The translations under genes were made by a program, and so were the position numbers. From assembly GCF_002206625.1 (NCBI RefSeq), contig NZ_NGUP01000001.1, forward strand, positions 496,001 through 560,000: 64,000 nucleotides of DNA, written 5' to 3'. Shown here piece by piece: positions 8,397 to 16,575 of the stretch. How positions within the stretch are numbered: the stretch's first letter is position 1; every line of letters starts with the position of its first letter. Below the pieces are notes generated by a model, which saw nothing but the letters and a program-made list of their open reading frames with translations, was not told the DNA's origin and did not search any database. Source of the DNA: Polynucleobacter campilacus (GTDB taxonomy: Bacteria > Pseudomonadota > Gammaproteobacteria > Burkholderiales > Burkholderiaceae).

Positions 8397-9530
8397 TTAA
8401 ATAATTCGTTCACTAAATTTTTTCATTGCCGCCTCAGATAGGGTTAAGCCCAATCCAGGCTGCTCTTTTAATGTCATCATGCCATTTTTAATAATCGGCG
8501 GATCTTCAAATAACTCTGCCTGCAAGGGATCTCTCTCTGGGTCAGTAAATGCTTCCACAATACAGCCCGCAGGACTGCCTGCCACAATATGCGCATGTAT
8601 GAAGCAATCATGATGAGGCGCAACTTGAACATGGTTAAGCTCACAGAGTCCCGCCATTTTTCGGCCTTCAGTAAAGCCGCCAAACATCGTGCAATCAAAT
8701 TGCAGTATCTGAATTGCCTGTTCTTCAATCATGGCACGACAACCATAACTGGTCAGCTCACTCTCGCCTCCAGATAGTGGGATGCGAGTTTTATTGGAGA
8801 GCAATTTCAAGGCTCTACGATCATCTTCCCATCTCACTGGCTCTTCAAGCCATCTTGGATTGAGAGGCTCCAATAATTGCGCGCCCTTGATAGCAGTTTC
8901 TAAATCCCATGCACGATTCACATCAATCATGAGATCCCTTTTATCGCCAATGACTTCTCTGATAAGGGCCATGCGCTCGATATCTCTTTCCAGCGGTAAG
9001 CCACCAACCTTTGACTTGAAGCCAGTATGTCCTTGGTCTACTAATTTCTGCACCTCATCGCGCAGTTCAGAATCGTCCTTACCATCGCGATAGTATCCAC
9101 AGGTGACATAGGCAGGTACTTCACTACGAAAGCCGCCAAAAATTCTATACAAAGGCAAACCAGCAGTCTTGCCAACAATATCCCAAAGCGCAATATCAAT
9201 TGCTGAGGATATTCTGATGACTGCCTCTCTTGACCAACCTTTTTCACTTGCTAGTCTGCTAGTAGTAAGCGCAAATAACTTCTTATAGACACGTTCAGGG
9301 GCCAAAGGATCTTCACCAATAATTAAATCACCAATGCCAGACTTAAATGCCTTAACAGCAAAATCAATTGGCGTATAGCTAGTAGCTAGACCGAAGCCGT
9401 CAATACCCTCATCGGTATAAATGCGAACTAGGATCTCATTAGCGGTAGGAACAATAAAGTGGCTAACCCAATGTGGCCTACCTGATTGTGGTGCTTTAAG
9501 AGTGAAGACTTCAAGACGTGTAATTTTCAT
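8397..9530 (-). CDS. mandelate racemase/muconate lactonizing enzyme-family protein (enolase superfamily)
   Basis: 377 residues with the enolase-superfamily layout: an N-terminal capping domain (to ~residue 125) and a modified TIM barrel. Visible active-site elements are a lysine-rich strand GFKSKVGG, magnesium ligands in DVNRAW, EEP (WLEEPVRW) and GGE (LSGGESE), and a late PHHDC histidine that fits a mandelate racemase-type His base. Such enzymes racemise or dehydrate sugar acids and other 2-hydroxy acids. It lies 26 nt after a Bug receptor and 12 nt before a solute-binding protein, so its substrate is likely the imported acid. The specific substrate is not readable. Confidence 0.87.
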   Translation of the reverse strand: MKITRLEVFTLKAPQSGRPHWVSHFIVPTANEILVRIYTDEGIDGFGLATSYTPIDFAVKAFKSGIGDLIIGEDPLAPERVYKKLFALTTSRLASEKGWSREAVIRISSAIDIALWDIVGKTAGLPLYRIFGGFRSEVPAYVTCGYYRDGKDDSELRDEVQKLVDQGHTGFKSKVGGLPLERDIERMALIREVIGDKRDLMIDVNRAWDLETAIKGAQLLEPLNPRWLEEPVRWEDDRRALKLLSNKTRIPLSGGESELTSYGCRAMIEEQAIQILQFDCTMFGGFTEGRKMAGLCELNHVQVAPHHDCFIHAHIVAGSPAGCIVEAFTDPERDPLQAELFEDPPIIKNGMMTLKEQPGLGLTLSEAAMKKFSERII

Positions 9531-9556
9531 AAATGGATTTTTAATTCAATAAAACA

Positions 9557-10546
9557 TTATTCATCAATGGAAGCGCCAGATTCAGCGATGATTTTTTTCC
9601 AGCGCACAGATTCAACCTGAATCATTTTGGTGAAGTCTGCAGGCGATGCAGTTGGCGCAATATCTAAACCCTTTTCGCTCATGCTGTCACGAAAATCTTT
9701 GCTGTTAAGCGCCTTCTGAATATCGCTATGTAATTTGGCAACAATATCTTTGGGCGTTCCAGCAGGAGCCAAAATACCAACCCACATATCAGGATTAAAG
9801 CCTGGCACTGTATCTGCAATAGGGGGAATTTCTGGGGCTAGTGGAGATCTTGTTACTGAAGTAATTCCAAGAGCACGCAATCTTCCATCTTTTATAAGAG
9901 GTAAAGCTAAAGGCAGACTTGAAAAGTTCATAGGAACTTGACCTGATACTGTATCCATTGCAGAGGCAGCTGCTCCTTTATAGGGAACATGAACAATATT
10001 TGTTTTAGTAAGGTACTTAAACAAATCAAACAATAGATGGTTCGGCGTGCCATTTCCAGCTGACCCATAAAACAACTCACCAGGCCTTGCCTGAGCATAA
10101 GTAATCAACTCTTTAACTGTTTTTGGTGGGAACGAAGGATTAGTAACGAGTACATACGGAGCCCTTACGATCGGCGCTACTGGCTCGAAATCTTTTTGCG
10201 CATCAAAACCTGTATTTTTATATAAATAAGGATTGATTACTATCGTATTACCCAAAGCAAGCAACAATGTATAGCCGTCCTTAGGCGACTTCGCTACATA
10301 TTGGGCTGCTATATTTCCGCCGGCACCAGGGCGGTTGTCAACAATGAAGGGCACCTTCAACATATCCGTCAATTTTTGTGCGATTGCCCTACCCGTAATA
10401 TCGTTAGCGCCTCCGGGAGCCTGTGTCAAAACAAAAGTAACTTGCTTGTTCGGATAGCTTGCCGATGTCTGCGCATAGGCGTTTGGACTCAATATTAAAC
10501 AGCCAGATAAGCACAAGAGCACATACTTCATCATGATACGCAGCAT
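9557..10546 (-). CDS. Bug-family periplasmic solute receptor (TctC-like)
   Basis: 329 residues. A signal peptide ends after about residue 25 (NAYA). Family motifs: YPNKQVTFVLTQAPGGANDI at the mature start, VDNRPGAGGNIAA, SPKDGYTLLLA, and VPYKGAAASAMD. A GAGGAGG ribosome binding site lies just before the first ATG and fixes the start. It is the first gene of a three-gene operon with the enolase-superfamily enzyme and the signal-less binding protein, and presumably captures their carboxylate substrate. No permease genes are adjacent. Confidence 0.9.
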   Translation of the reverse strand: MLRIMMKYVLLCLSGCLILSPNAYAQTSASYPNKQVTFVLTQAPGGANDITGRAIAQKLTDMLKVPFIVDNRPGAGGNIAAQYVAKSPKDGYTLLLALGNTIVINPYLYKNTGFDAQKDFEPVAPIVRAPYVLVTNPSFPPKTVKELITYAQARPGELFYGSAGNGTPNHLLFDLFKYLTKTNIVHVPYKGAAASAMDTVSGQVPMNFSSLPLALPLIKDGRLRALGITSVTRSPLAPEIPPIADTVPGFNPDMWVGILAPAGTPKDIVAKLHSDIQKALNSKDFRDSMSEKGLDIAPTASPADFTKMIQVESVRWKKIIAESGASIDE

Positions 10547-10618
10547 ACTGCCTCCTCATTAATCAATGTTTTACTAACTATAAGTTAGAAGTGATATTAC
10601 TATTTAATACTTAATCGA

Positions 10619-11416
10619 CTATCTCACTGTATCCTTGAGCATCAACAGATCTCTATTAACCTCCTCATAAGGCATCAAGAGATTTGGAAGCTCTAGCGAG
10701 AGGATGACATAAATCGAGATGCCAATAAGGAGCGTATATAAAGAGGCTAATAACCAGTCAGTCTCATTTTTTAAGACCATCGTGTAGCCAATCAAAAAGG
10801 CGCCAATACAGAGAAGGGCGAACAAAAACTTTAATAAGAGAGATGGAGGATGGGATTTTGTATCGATGACTCCAGCTGCAAAGGCCGTAGCCAAATTGCT
10901 GACTTGAGACGTAAGTAACCCCGTTGCAAAGGCCTTATTTTCGGAGGATGTATTCAAAGTTGCCTGTGTGACGTCCTCCTGAATCTTTCTAGTTGCTGCC
11001 ATAATTTTTGCTCCCCCAGCATCTATATCAGACATGGCTATGAGATTTTTATATGCCGTGAGTCGTGCATCCAACAAATCATCGAGAGATTTTTTAACGA
11101 CTACTTGATCATTTTTGTTTAGATACTTTAGCGAGCCATAAACCTGTTGAAGTGTTTGCGCTTGAACTCGAATAGCATCCATACGATCCACATATCTCGA
11201 TGCAGATCCAGAGAATGTAAAACCTAGAACCAAAGCAGAGAGGCCAAAAATGGCCGCCGCTAAAGAGTCTCTAATGACAGCTCCACTCTCGCCATACTTT
11301 TTTAGTCGATAGAGCCCAACAGACCAGCCAATGGCAGTGAAAATAATAATCGCAATGATTAAACCAAAAGGAACATACTGAGCTATGTGCAAATTTGATT
11401 CAAAAAATGAGTGCAT
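10619..11416 (-). CDS. DUF4239 (bestrophin-like) membrane protein
   Basis: 265 residues. Two membrane segments near the N-terminus (~residues 16-33 and ~52-70, the latter LAAAIFGLSALVLGFTFSGS), a long soluble, partly helical middle part (~75-185), and two membrane segments near the C-terminus (~190-212 and ~220-240). This 2+2 arrangement and the GLSALVLGFTFS segment match the DUF4239 family, distantly compared to bestrophin channels. No function is established. It stands alone between the Bug operon and the GST gene. Confidence 0.7.
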   Translation of the reverse strand: MHSFFESNLHIAQYVPFGLIIAIIIFTAIGWSVGLYRLKKYGESGAVIRDSLAAAIFGLSALVLGFTFSGSASRYVDRMDAIRVQAQTLQQVYGSLKYLNKNDQVVVKKSLDDLLDARLTAYKNLIAMSDIDAGGAKIMAATRKIQEDVTQATLNTSSENKAFATGLLTSQVSNLATAFAAGVIDTKSHPPSLLLKFLFALLCIGAFLIGYTMVLKNETDWLLASLYTLLIGISIYVILSLELPNLLMPYEEVNRDLLMLKDTVR

Positions 11417-11492
11417 AGAAATCTGCCTTTTAAAAGATACTTACATTCTAAGCATTTAGTGGGCTAAAGATAGAAAAATCTGAAGCACTGAA

Positions 11493-12125
11493 TCAATCTC
11501 TCCAGGCGGGATGTTTATCCATGACCGAAAGAAATAGCTTGGACTCAATCTGTCGGCGTAACCATTTTTGAATATGCGGGATGGGTAATAGCTCAAACTT
11601 TTGCTGGTCAACCATGGAAAATTGTCGAATAAATGGAAAAATAGCCACATCAACCCAAGTCATTCTGCCGCCCAGTAAATATTCGCTAGATCCTAGCGCG
11701 CGCTCCATGGGCTCCAACATCAATTCCATTACATCAGCTAGAACTGCTACTTGATTTAATTGGGGGTATCGATTGGGATATTTGTATTGGTCTAATAAAC
11801 CCTTAAATACTTCGTCATTTTTCTCAATCCATGTCTTGGCGATATTCTCATCAAGCATGTTCCAACCATCTGGATCGGAAACCTTTAATGCCCAGCACAT
11901 AATATCTAAGCTTTGGTCTAGAACAAGTCCATCCACATATAAAACAGGAACAGTGCCTTTGGGCGATAGATCTAACATCGATTGCGGCTTATTTCGGAGT
12001 TCAATCTCTCGATACTCAAACTGAATGCCTGCATATTGCAGCGCCATCCTAGCCCTCATGGCATAGGGGCACCTCCGGTAGGTATACAAAATTGGCGTCA
12101 TCGTTTGATTACTGAAAGCTAGCAT
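11493..12125 (-). CDS. glutathione S-transferase family protein
   Basis: 210 residues. The N-terminal thioredoxin-like domain carries a glutaredoxin-like RRCPYAMRAR motif, with the cysteine in the position used by Omega/Beta-type transferases, and the GTVPVL cis-proline plus LDQSLDIM glutathione-binding segments. Residues ~90-205 are the all-helical C-terminal domain. It probably acts in thiol transfer or dehydroascorbate-type reduction. A second ATG lies eight codons downstream (12101), directly before TPILYTYRR, and neither has a clear ribosome binding site. It is divergent from oxyR, which fits a redox role. Confidence 0.85.
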   Translation of the reverse strand: MLAFSNQTMTPILYTYRRCPYAMRARMALQYAGIQFEYREIELRNKPQSMLDLSPKGTVPVLYVDGLVLDQSLDIMCWALKVSDPDGWNMLDENIAKTWIEKNDEVFKGLLDQYKYPNRYPQLNQVAVLADVMELMLEPMERALGSSEYLLGGRMTWVDVAIFPFIRQFSMVDQQKFELLPIPHIQKWLRRQIESKLFLSVMDKHPAWRD

Positions 12126-12290
12126 TAGACGATTTCAATACAAGTATCGATTTTTTTAATCTACTCAACCGACCCTCCTCTATACTGAGATTTCTAAATA
12201 AAATGACTAGCCAAGACGGAACTAAGCGAGAATTTTCCTCGATTTAGGTGCTCACAAAGACTGATAGTGCACCAAGACTTAATTGAAGTA

Positions 12291-12306
12291 AATTCTGCGG
12301 AGAATT
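12291..12306. promoter_or_regulatory. inverted repeat upstream of oxyR
   Basis: AATTCT (12291-12296) and AGAATT (12301-12306) are perfect inverted arms around GCGG, ending 26 bases before the oxyR start. The gap of 207 bases between the GST gene and oxyR presumably holds both promoters. The repeat could be an operator or part of a leader hairpin. Confidence 0.35.
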
Positions 12307-12332
12307 CCTAACAGCATCATAATATTCCCTAT

Positions 12333-13259
12333 ATGACACTGACAGAATTACGCTATATCGTCGCAGTTGCTCGTGAACGCCATTTTGGCAGAGCGGCAGA
12401 TGCTTGCTTTGTTTCTCAGCCAACTCTATCGGTGGCAGTTAGAAAGCTAGAGGAAGAGCTCAATACACAAATTTTTGAGAGAACCAACACTGAAGTTTCG
12501 ATGACCAGCCTAGGCGCGCTCATTGTTGATCAAGCTCAACGAGTGCTGGAAGAGGCAAATTCTTTAAAACATCTGGCTATGCATGGACAAGACCCTCTAT
12601 CTGGTCCATTGCGACTCGGCGCAATTTATACCATTGCGCCCTACTTACTTCCAAGCTTGGTGAGAATTGCAAGAAAGCGATTGCCCAATGTACCTTTATT
12701 TTTAGAGGAAAACTTTACGGTTCGTTTGCTAGAGATACTGCGCCAAGGAGCACTAGATTGCCTAGTTCTAGCAGAGCCCTTTGCAAGCGCTGGTTTAAAC
12801 CAAATTGATTTATATGACGAACCATTTTTGGTTGCCGTACCTAAGGGCCATCCTTGGGAGTTCCGCACTTCGATACCGCACCGCGAGCTCAAGGAGCAAA
12901 ATACTTTATTGCTGGGAACCGGTAATTGCTTTCGAGATCATGTCTTGGGAGTTTGTCCTGAATTAAACCGCTTTGGCTCAGGCGCTACTCTTGGCGAACA
13001 ACGCAGCTTTGAGGGATCTTCCCTAGAAACCATTCGGAAAATGGTAGCGAGCGGCATTGGTATTTCAGTTATGCCTCGCACTTCCGTTGCAGATCCAGAA
13101 GCTGCAGATCAGCTTATTCGGTATATCCCTTTTGAGGACCCCATACCAACCAGAAGAATCTGTCTTGTCTGGCGCAAGAACTTCCCCCGTGCTGCTGCAA
13201 TGGAGGAATTAGCCAAGGTCATCCGTGAAGCCGCTCTACCGGGGGTTACCTACCTTTAG
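12333..13259 (+). CDS. oxyR: hydrogen peroxide-sensing LysR-type regulator OxyR
   Basis: 308 residues, the standard OxyR length. A LysR helix-turn-helix occupies residues ~2-60. In the regulatory domain the segment GNCFRDHVLGVC puts cysteines at residues 199 and 208, the same numbers and nine-residue separation as the redox-active pair of the Escherichia coli protein that forms a disulfide upon peroxide exposure. The flanking GTGxC and RD residues are also conserved. It is divergent from a GST gene and converges with DUF3501, next to a rubrerythrin locus, so the area forms a peroxide-response neighbourhood. Confidence 0.95.
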   Translation: MTLTELRYIVAVARERHFGRAADACFVSQPTLSVAVRKLEEELNTQIFERTNTEVSMTSLGALIVDQAQRVLEEANSLKHLAMHGQDPLSGPLRLGAIYTIAPYLLPSLVRIARKRLPNVPLFLEENFTVRLLEILRQGALDCLVLAEPFASAGLNQIDLYDEPFLVAVPKGHPWEFRTSIPHRELKEQNTLLLGTGNCFRDHVLGVCPELNRFGSGATLGEQRSFEGSSLETIRKMVASGIGISVMPRTSVADPEAADQLIRYIPFEDPIPTRRICLVWRKNFPRAAAMEELAKVIREAALPGVTYL

Positions 13260-13270
13260 AGCGGACTGTA

Positions 13271-13855
13271 CTAGCTTAAGTCAGAAACTAAAGATGCCAA
13301 GGTTTCTAGTGGCAAGGTTTCAACATGCATTGGGTATCCCTTGTGATCGCAACCCACCATTAATTGAGCGCCGGCTTTCAGAGCTCTCTTCATATTACTA
13401 GTCAGATCAAAACGCATAAAGTGCACTGCTGATGTTTTCTCAGCAGTAGAACGCTCTAAATCTTCATCGGCAATGGCATAGACGCGCGGCTGACCTTCTA
13501 CTTCAATAAAGATCTGATGCTCAATACCTACTAATTTGGCAAGTGCGACTTTACGATCAGCTTCATTAGGATATTCAATCATCATCGTTGCCTTGAAGTC
13601 AGAGCCTCCTGGAACTAAGGGGTTATAAGCATTCAACTCATCCTCAATGCCCTCTTCCTCAAAGGTCTTTTCGACGCGCAACATTTCTTGTATCTGATAA
13701 CGCATTAAAAATTCATTCTCAAAAATCATCGTTACATGATCACCAAGGTGGACAGTGCGTAAACGACGCTCTTGAATTGCCTTCTCACGAAAAGCAGGAC
13801 GCTCTTTGTGATAAGCCTCAAGACTCAGAAGGCTATCGCGTGTAATAGTTGCCAT
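13271..13855 (-). CDS. DUF3501 family protein
   Basis: 194 residues, soluble, no signal peptide. The opening ITRDSLLSLEAYHKERP, the middle MIFENEFLMRYQIQEMLR and the acidic EEEGIEDELNAYNPLVP segment match DUF3501 as I remember it. No catalytic motif is known. The gene follows the Fe-S protein gene by 35 nt in the same direction; that pair, next to rubrerythrin, is a recurrent arrangement in betaproteobacteria, pointing to a helper role in rubrerythrin electron transfer or peroxide reduction. This role is inferred. Confidence 0.85.
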   Translation of the reverse strand: MATITRDSLLSLEAYHKERPAFREKAIQERRLRTVHLGDHVTMIFENEFLMRYQIQEMLRVEKTFEEEGIEDELNAYNPLVPGGSDFKATMMIEYPNEADRKVALAKLVGIEHQIFIEVEGQPRVYAIADEDLERSTAEKTSAVHFMRFDLTSNMKRALKAGAQLMVGCDHKGYPMHVETLPLETLASLVSDLS

Positions 13856-13890
13856 ACTTTAATAATTCCTTTATTTATTGATAGTGTTAC

Positions 13891-15228
13891 TTACAGACCG
13901 TATGCCTTAGCAAGCAAAGTGAGTGGATGCGCCATTTCTGATTTTGGCAATCCCAACTCTTCCATGCCTTGCTCAATATGATGACCGGCAAGCTGACAAT
14001 CCGAGCTAATGTAATTGGGCTCTTCCTCAGCCATTCTTTTGAAAACAGGTTTACCAATCTTCATCGCTGTTTCATGAAATTCTTTTTTGACACCCCAAGT
14101 ACCAGAGTGGCCAGAACAACGTTCGACCACATTAACTTCCGTACCAGGAATGAGCTTTAGAGTTTCAGCGGTCTTCTGTCCGACGTTTTGCACACGGGAG
14201 TGACAAGCCATGTGATAGCTAACGTGACCAAGCTCTTTACTGAAATCTTTTTTAAGCAGTCCATCAGAGTTGCGTGCCATAAAGTATTCAAATGGATCCC
14301 ACATCGCATCTTTAACTAATTGTGTATCAGCGCATTCAGGGAACATCAGTGGTAGCTCTTGCTTGAACATCAAGGTACAGGAAGGAATTGGCGTCACAAT
14401 TGCATATCCCTCACGCGCTAATTTAGCTAATTTAGGAATATTCTTTTCCTTATTCTCTGCCACTGACTCTAAGTCGCCGAGCTCTAGCTTTGGCATGCCG
14501 CAACATGCTTCCTTATCCACCAATTCATATGGAATTTGATTGTGATTCAGAACCTTAATGAGATCTTGACCAATTCCTGGCTCGTTGTAATTAATGTAAC
14601 AAGTGGCGTAGATAGCTACCTTGCCTGGCGTCTTTGTGCCATCAACCACAGGCCATGCGTCTGACTTCTTAGCCAACTGCGGGAAAGTCTTAGGAGCATA
14701 TTCAGGAATCCAAGCATTCTTATCAACTCCCAAAGCGCCTTCCATCACCAAGCGCGCAAGTCCAGTGCTATTAACTGCATTCACTGCCTGCGTAACAATC
14801 GGAATTCCAGCGAAGTGCCCAAGCTTGTCTGTAGAGGAAAGCAACTTATCGCGGAATGTTGCTTTGTCATCTTTAAAATTAACCGCCTTTGCACGCAGCA
14901 TCAAATGCGGGAAATCGATATTCCAAGGATGTGGTGGTACGTAAGGGCACTTCGTCATATAGCAAACATCGCAGAGGTAGCACTGATCGACTACCTTCTG
15001 ATAGTCAGCTTTATCAACCTGCTCCATCTCCAGATCTTCAGTAGCATCAACTAAGTCAAAAAGAGTCGGAAATGATCCACAAAGACTCACGCAACGACGA
15101 CAGCCATGGCACAGGTCAAAGACCCGCTCCATTTCGGCCTCTAAATTGGCCTTGTCATAAAACTGGGGATTTTTCCAATCCAAGGGGTGTCTTGTTGGAG
15201 CCTCTAGACTGCCTTCACGTGTTGTCAT
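13891..15228 (-). CDS. GlpC/HdrD-like iron-sulfur oxidoreductase subunit
   Basis: 445 residues. Two ferredoxin-type clusters are encoded near the N-terminus: cysteines 40, 43, 46 and 50, and cysteines 83, 86, 89 and 94 (CYLCDVCYMTKCP). Two cysteine-rich CCG domains follow: the first has a normal EACCGMPKLE, the second reads ERCSGHSGTWG, where CCG has become CSG. This is the heterodisulfide reductase subunit D/GlpC architecture, which carries electrons between a flavoprotein and quinone or a thiol partner. No flavoprotein gene is adjacent. Divergent rubrerythrin and downstream DUF3501 suggest it passes electrons in a peroxide-detoxifying chain. Confidence 0.87.
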   Translation of the reverse strand: MTTREGSLEAPTRHPLDWKNPQFYDKANLEAEMERVFDLCHGCRRCVSLCGSFPTLFDLVDATEDLEMEQVDKADYQKVVDQCYLCDVCYMTKCPYVPPHPWNIDFPHLMLRAKAVNFKDDKATFRDKLLSSTDKLGHFAGIPIVTQAVNAVNSTGLARLVMEGALGVDKNAWIPEYAPKTFPQLAKKSDAWPVVDGTKTPGKVAIYATCYINYNEPGIGQDLIKVLNHNQIPYELVDKEACCGMPKLELGDLESVAENKEKNIPKLAKLAREGYAIVTPIPSCTLMFKQELPLMFPECADTQLVKDAMWDPFEYFMARNSDGLLKKDFSKELGHVSYHMACHSRVQNVGQKTAETLKLIPGTEVNVVERCSGHSGTWGVKKEFHETAMKIGKPVFKRMAEEEPNYISSDCQLAGHHIEQGMEELGLPKSEMAHPLTLLAKAYGL

Positions 15229-15356
15229 ATTCGTTCTCTAATGTTTTTTTGCATGGGCTATGCAACTCAATGGCGCTAGTGTATGACCCAAAGATTCGAT
15301 AGTAAAATTGTATTAATTAACAATTTCAATAGGAAATAACTAAATACACGGAAATC

Positions 15357-15382
15357 TGGGGTTTAATTCGGTCTAAACCCCA
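15357..15382. repeat. inverted repeat 1 in the rubrerythrin regulatory region
   Basis: TGGGGTTTA (15357-15365) and TAAACCCCA (15374-15382) are perfect nine-base inverted arms around eight bases. No T-run follows on either strand, so it is more likely an operator or structured leader than a terminator. Confidence 0.6.
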
Positions 15383-15389
15383 AGAAAAC

Positions 15390-15412
15390 CTCAAATGGAG
15401 GCTTCATTTGAG
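15390..15412. repeat. inverted repeat 2 in the rubrerythrin regulatory region
   Basis: CTCAAATG (15390-15397) and CATTTGAG (15405-15412) are perfect eight-base arms around seven bases, beginning eight bases after the first repeat. The pair could form tandem hairpins in RNA or be two protein-binding sites. Confidence 0.6.
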
Positions 15413-15605
15413 TATATACCCTCCAAAAGCGCCTGTTTCATGTAGTTAAGGTGTTTTATTTTATTAATTGAAATATCTATATCAGTTGTTTTTAACTATC
15501 AAGACAATACAAAAATACGATTATTCAGGCCGGCAATTTTGTCCATAATGAGTCCGTGGTGATGTTTTCACCCCTATTTCAACAACCCATTCTTAGGAGT
15601 CATAA

Positions 15606-16043
15606 ATGGCTAAAACCGTAAAAGGTACAAAGACAGAACAGTCTTTGAAAGAAGCATTTGCTGGTGAATCACAGGCAAACCGTCGCTATCTCTATTTCGC
15701 GAACCAGGCTGACATTGCTGGTGCAAACGATGTAGCAGCAGTATTTCGTTCAACAGCGGAAGGCGAAACAGGCCACGCTCACGGTCACATGGAGTATTTG
15801 ATCGAAGGCGGTGCAGGCGAGCCAGGTACTGGTATGCCAGCTAAGACAGTTGCCGAAGCATTGCAAGCAGCTATCGCCGGCGAAACTCATGAGTACACAG
15901 ACATGTACCCAGGCATGGCTAAGACAGCACGCGATGAAGGCTTTGACGAAATCGCTGATTGGTTTGAAACATTAGCAAAGGCTGAACGTAGCCACGCTAA
16001 TAAGTTCACCAAGACTTTAGAAGCGCATTTAGCAAACGTTTAA
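15606..16043 (+). CDS. rubrerythrin family protein
   Basis: 145 residues forming a four-helix ferritin-like di-iron domain: [49 protein letters not shown] and [14 protein letters not shown] provide the E, ExxH, E, ExxH ligand series. The C-terminal rubredoxin domain of classical rubrerythrin is absent, so an external electron donor is needed, plausibly the divergent Fe-S protein. It reduces hydrogen peroxide in the cytoplasm. AGGAGT precedes the ATG, codon use looks like that of an abundant protein, and a strong terminator follows. Confidence 0.93.
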   Translation: MAKTVKGTKTEQSLKEAFAGESQANRRYLYFANQADIAGANDVAAVFRSTAEGETGHAHGHMEYLIEGGAGEPGTGMPAKTVAEALQAAIAGETHEYTDMYPGMAKTARDEGFDEIADWFETLAKAERSHANKFTKTLEAHLANV

Positions 16044-16060
16044 TCATTGTTTGTTGTACC

Positions 16061-16092
16061 AAATAAAAAAGACTGCCTAGGCAGTCTTTTTT
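16061..16092 (+). terminator. intrinsic terminator after rubrerythrin (bidirectional)
   Basis: GACTGCC (16071-16077) and GGCAGTC (16080-16086) form a seven-base stem with a two-base separation (the real loop will be larger), flanked by an A-run and a T-run. It can stop transcripts from rubrerythrin and, on the other strand, from the convergent thioesterase. Confidence 0.9.
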
Positions 16093-16128
16093 ATTTATTG
16101 AGGTCACTGAGTGAAGTAACTGAACAAC

Positions 16129-16575
16129 TCAGCTATCTTTTAAAAGCCCCTGCAATACTTCACGCACCTTCTGCGGAATCGGTGTGGATTGGTTGCTCAA
16201 GCGATCCACATACACATGCACAAAGTAACCTATTGCACAAGCAACATCCTCATGATTTTTAAAGATAGCAACCTCATATCTAGCGCTGCTATTACCTAAG
16301 TGAGTTACTTTCAATCCCACATGAATTAAATCAGGATAAACAATTGGGGCAAAGTATTGGCATTGGGTTTCAACAACCAAGCCTATTTCTTTGCTATTTT
16401 GAAGATCTAAAACATTATGCTCAATCAAATAACGATTGACTGCTGTATCGAAGAATGAGTAGTACACCGCATTATTAATATGGCCATACACATCGTTGTC
16501 ATTCCATCTCGAATGAACTTCTTCAAACGCTACAAAATCTGCGCGAGTTGGCGGTGGGGATTTTTGATGACTCAT
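16129..16575 (-). CDS. acyl-CoA thioesterase (4-hydroxybenzoyl-CoA thioesterase type)
   Basis: 148 residues, one hotdog domain. The active-site signature HSRWNDNDVYGHINNAVYY (residues 21-39) contains the catalytic aspartate and GHxNN of the YbgC/4HBT class. It cleaves acyl-CoA thioesters in the cytoplasm; chain preference is unknown. The start codon overlaps the stop of the iron-dependent alcohol dehydrogenase gene by four bases, so the two are translationally coupled and probably act on one compound, for example in hydroxy-acid metabolism. Confidence 0.88.
   Translation of the reverse strand: MSHQKSPPPTRADFVAFEEVHSRWNDNDVYGHINNAVYYSFFDTAVNRYLIEHNVLDLQNSKEIGLVVETQCQYFAPIVYPDLIHVGLKVTHLGNSSARYEVAIFKNHEDVACAIGYFVHVYVDRLSNQSTPIPQKVREVLQGLLKDS

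Larger units (their letters stand above)
15229..15605. other. 377-nt divergent regulatory region between the Fe-S gene and rubrerythrin
   Basis: No credible ORF. It holds two neighbouring perfect inverted repeats (15357-15382 and 15390-15412) and A+T-rich sequence, and must contain the promoters of both divergent transcripts. A good AGGAGT ribosome binding site sits seven bases before rubrerythrin. Confidence 0.6.
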
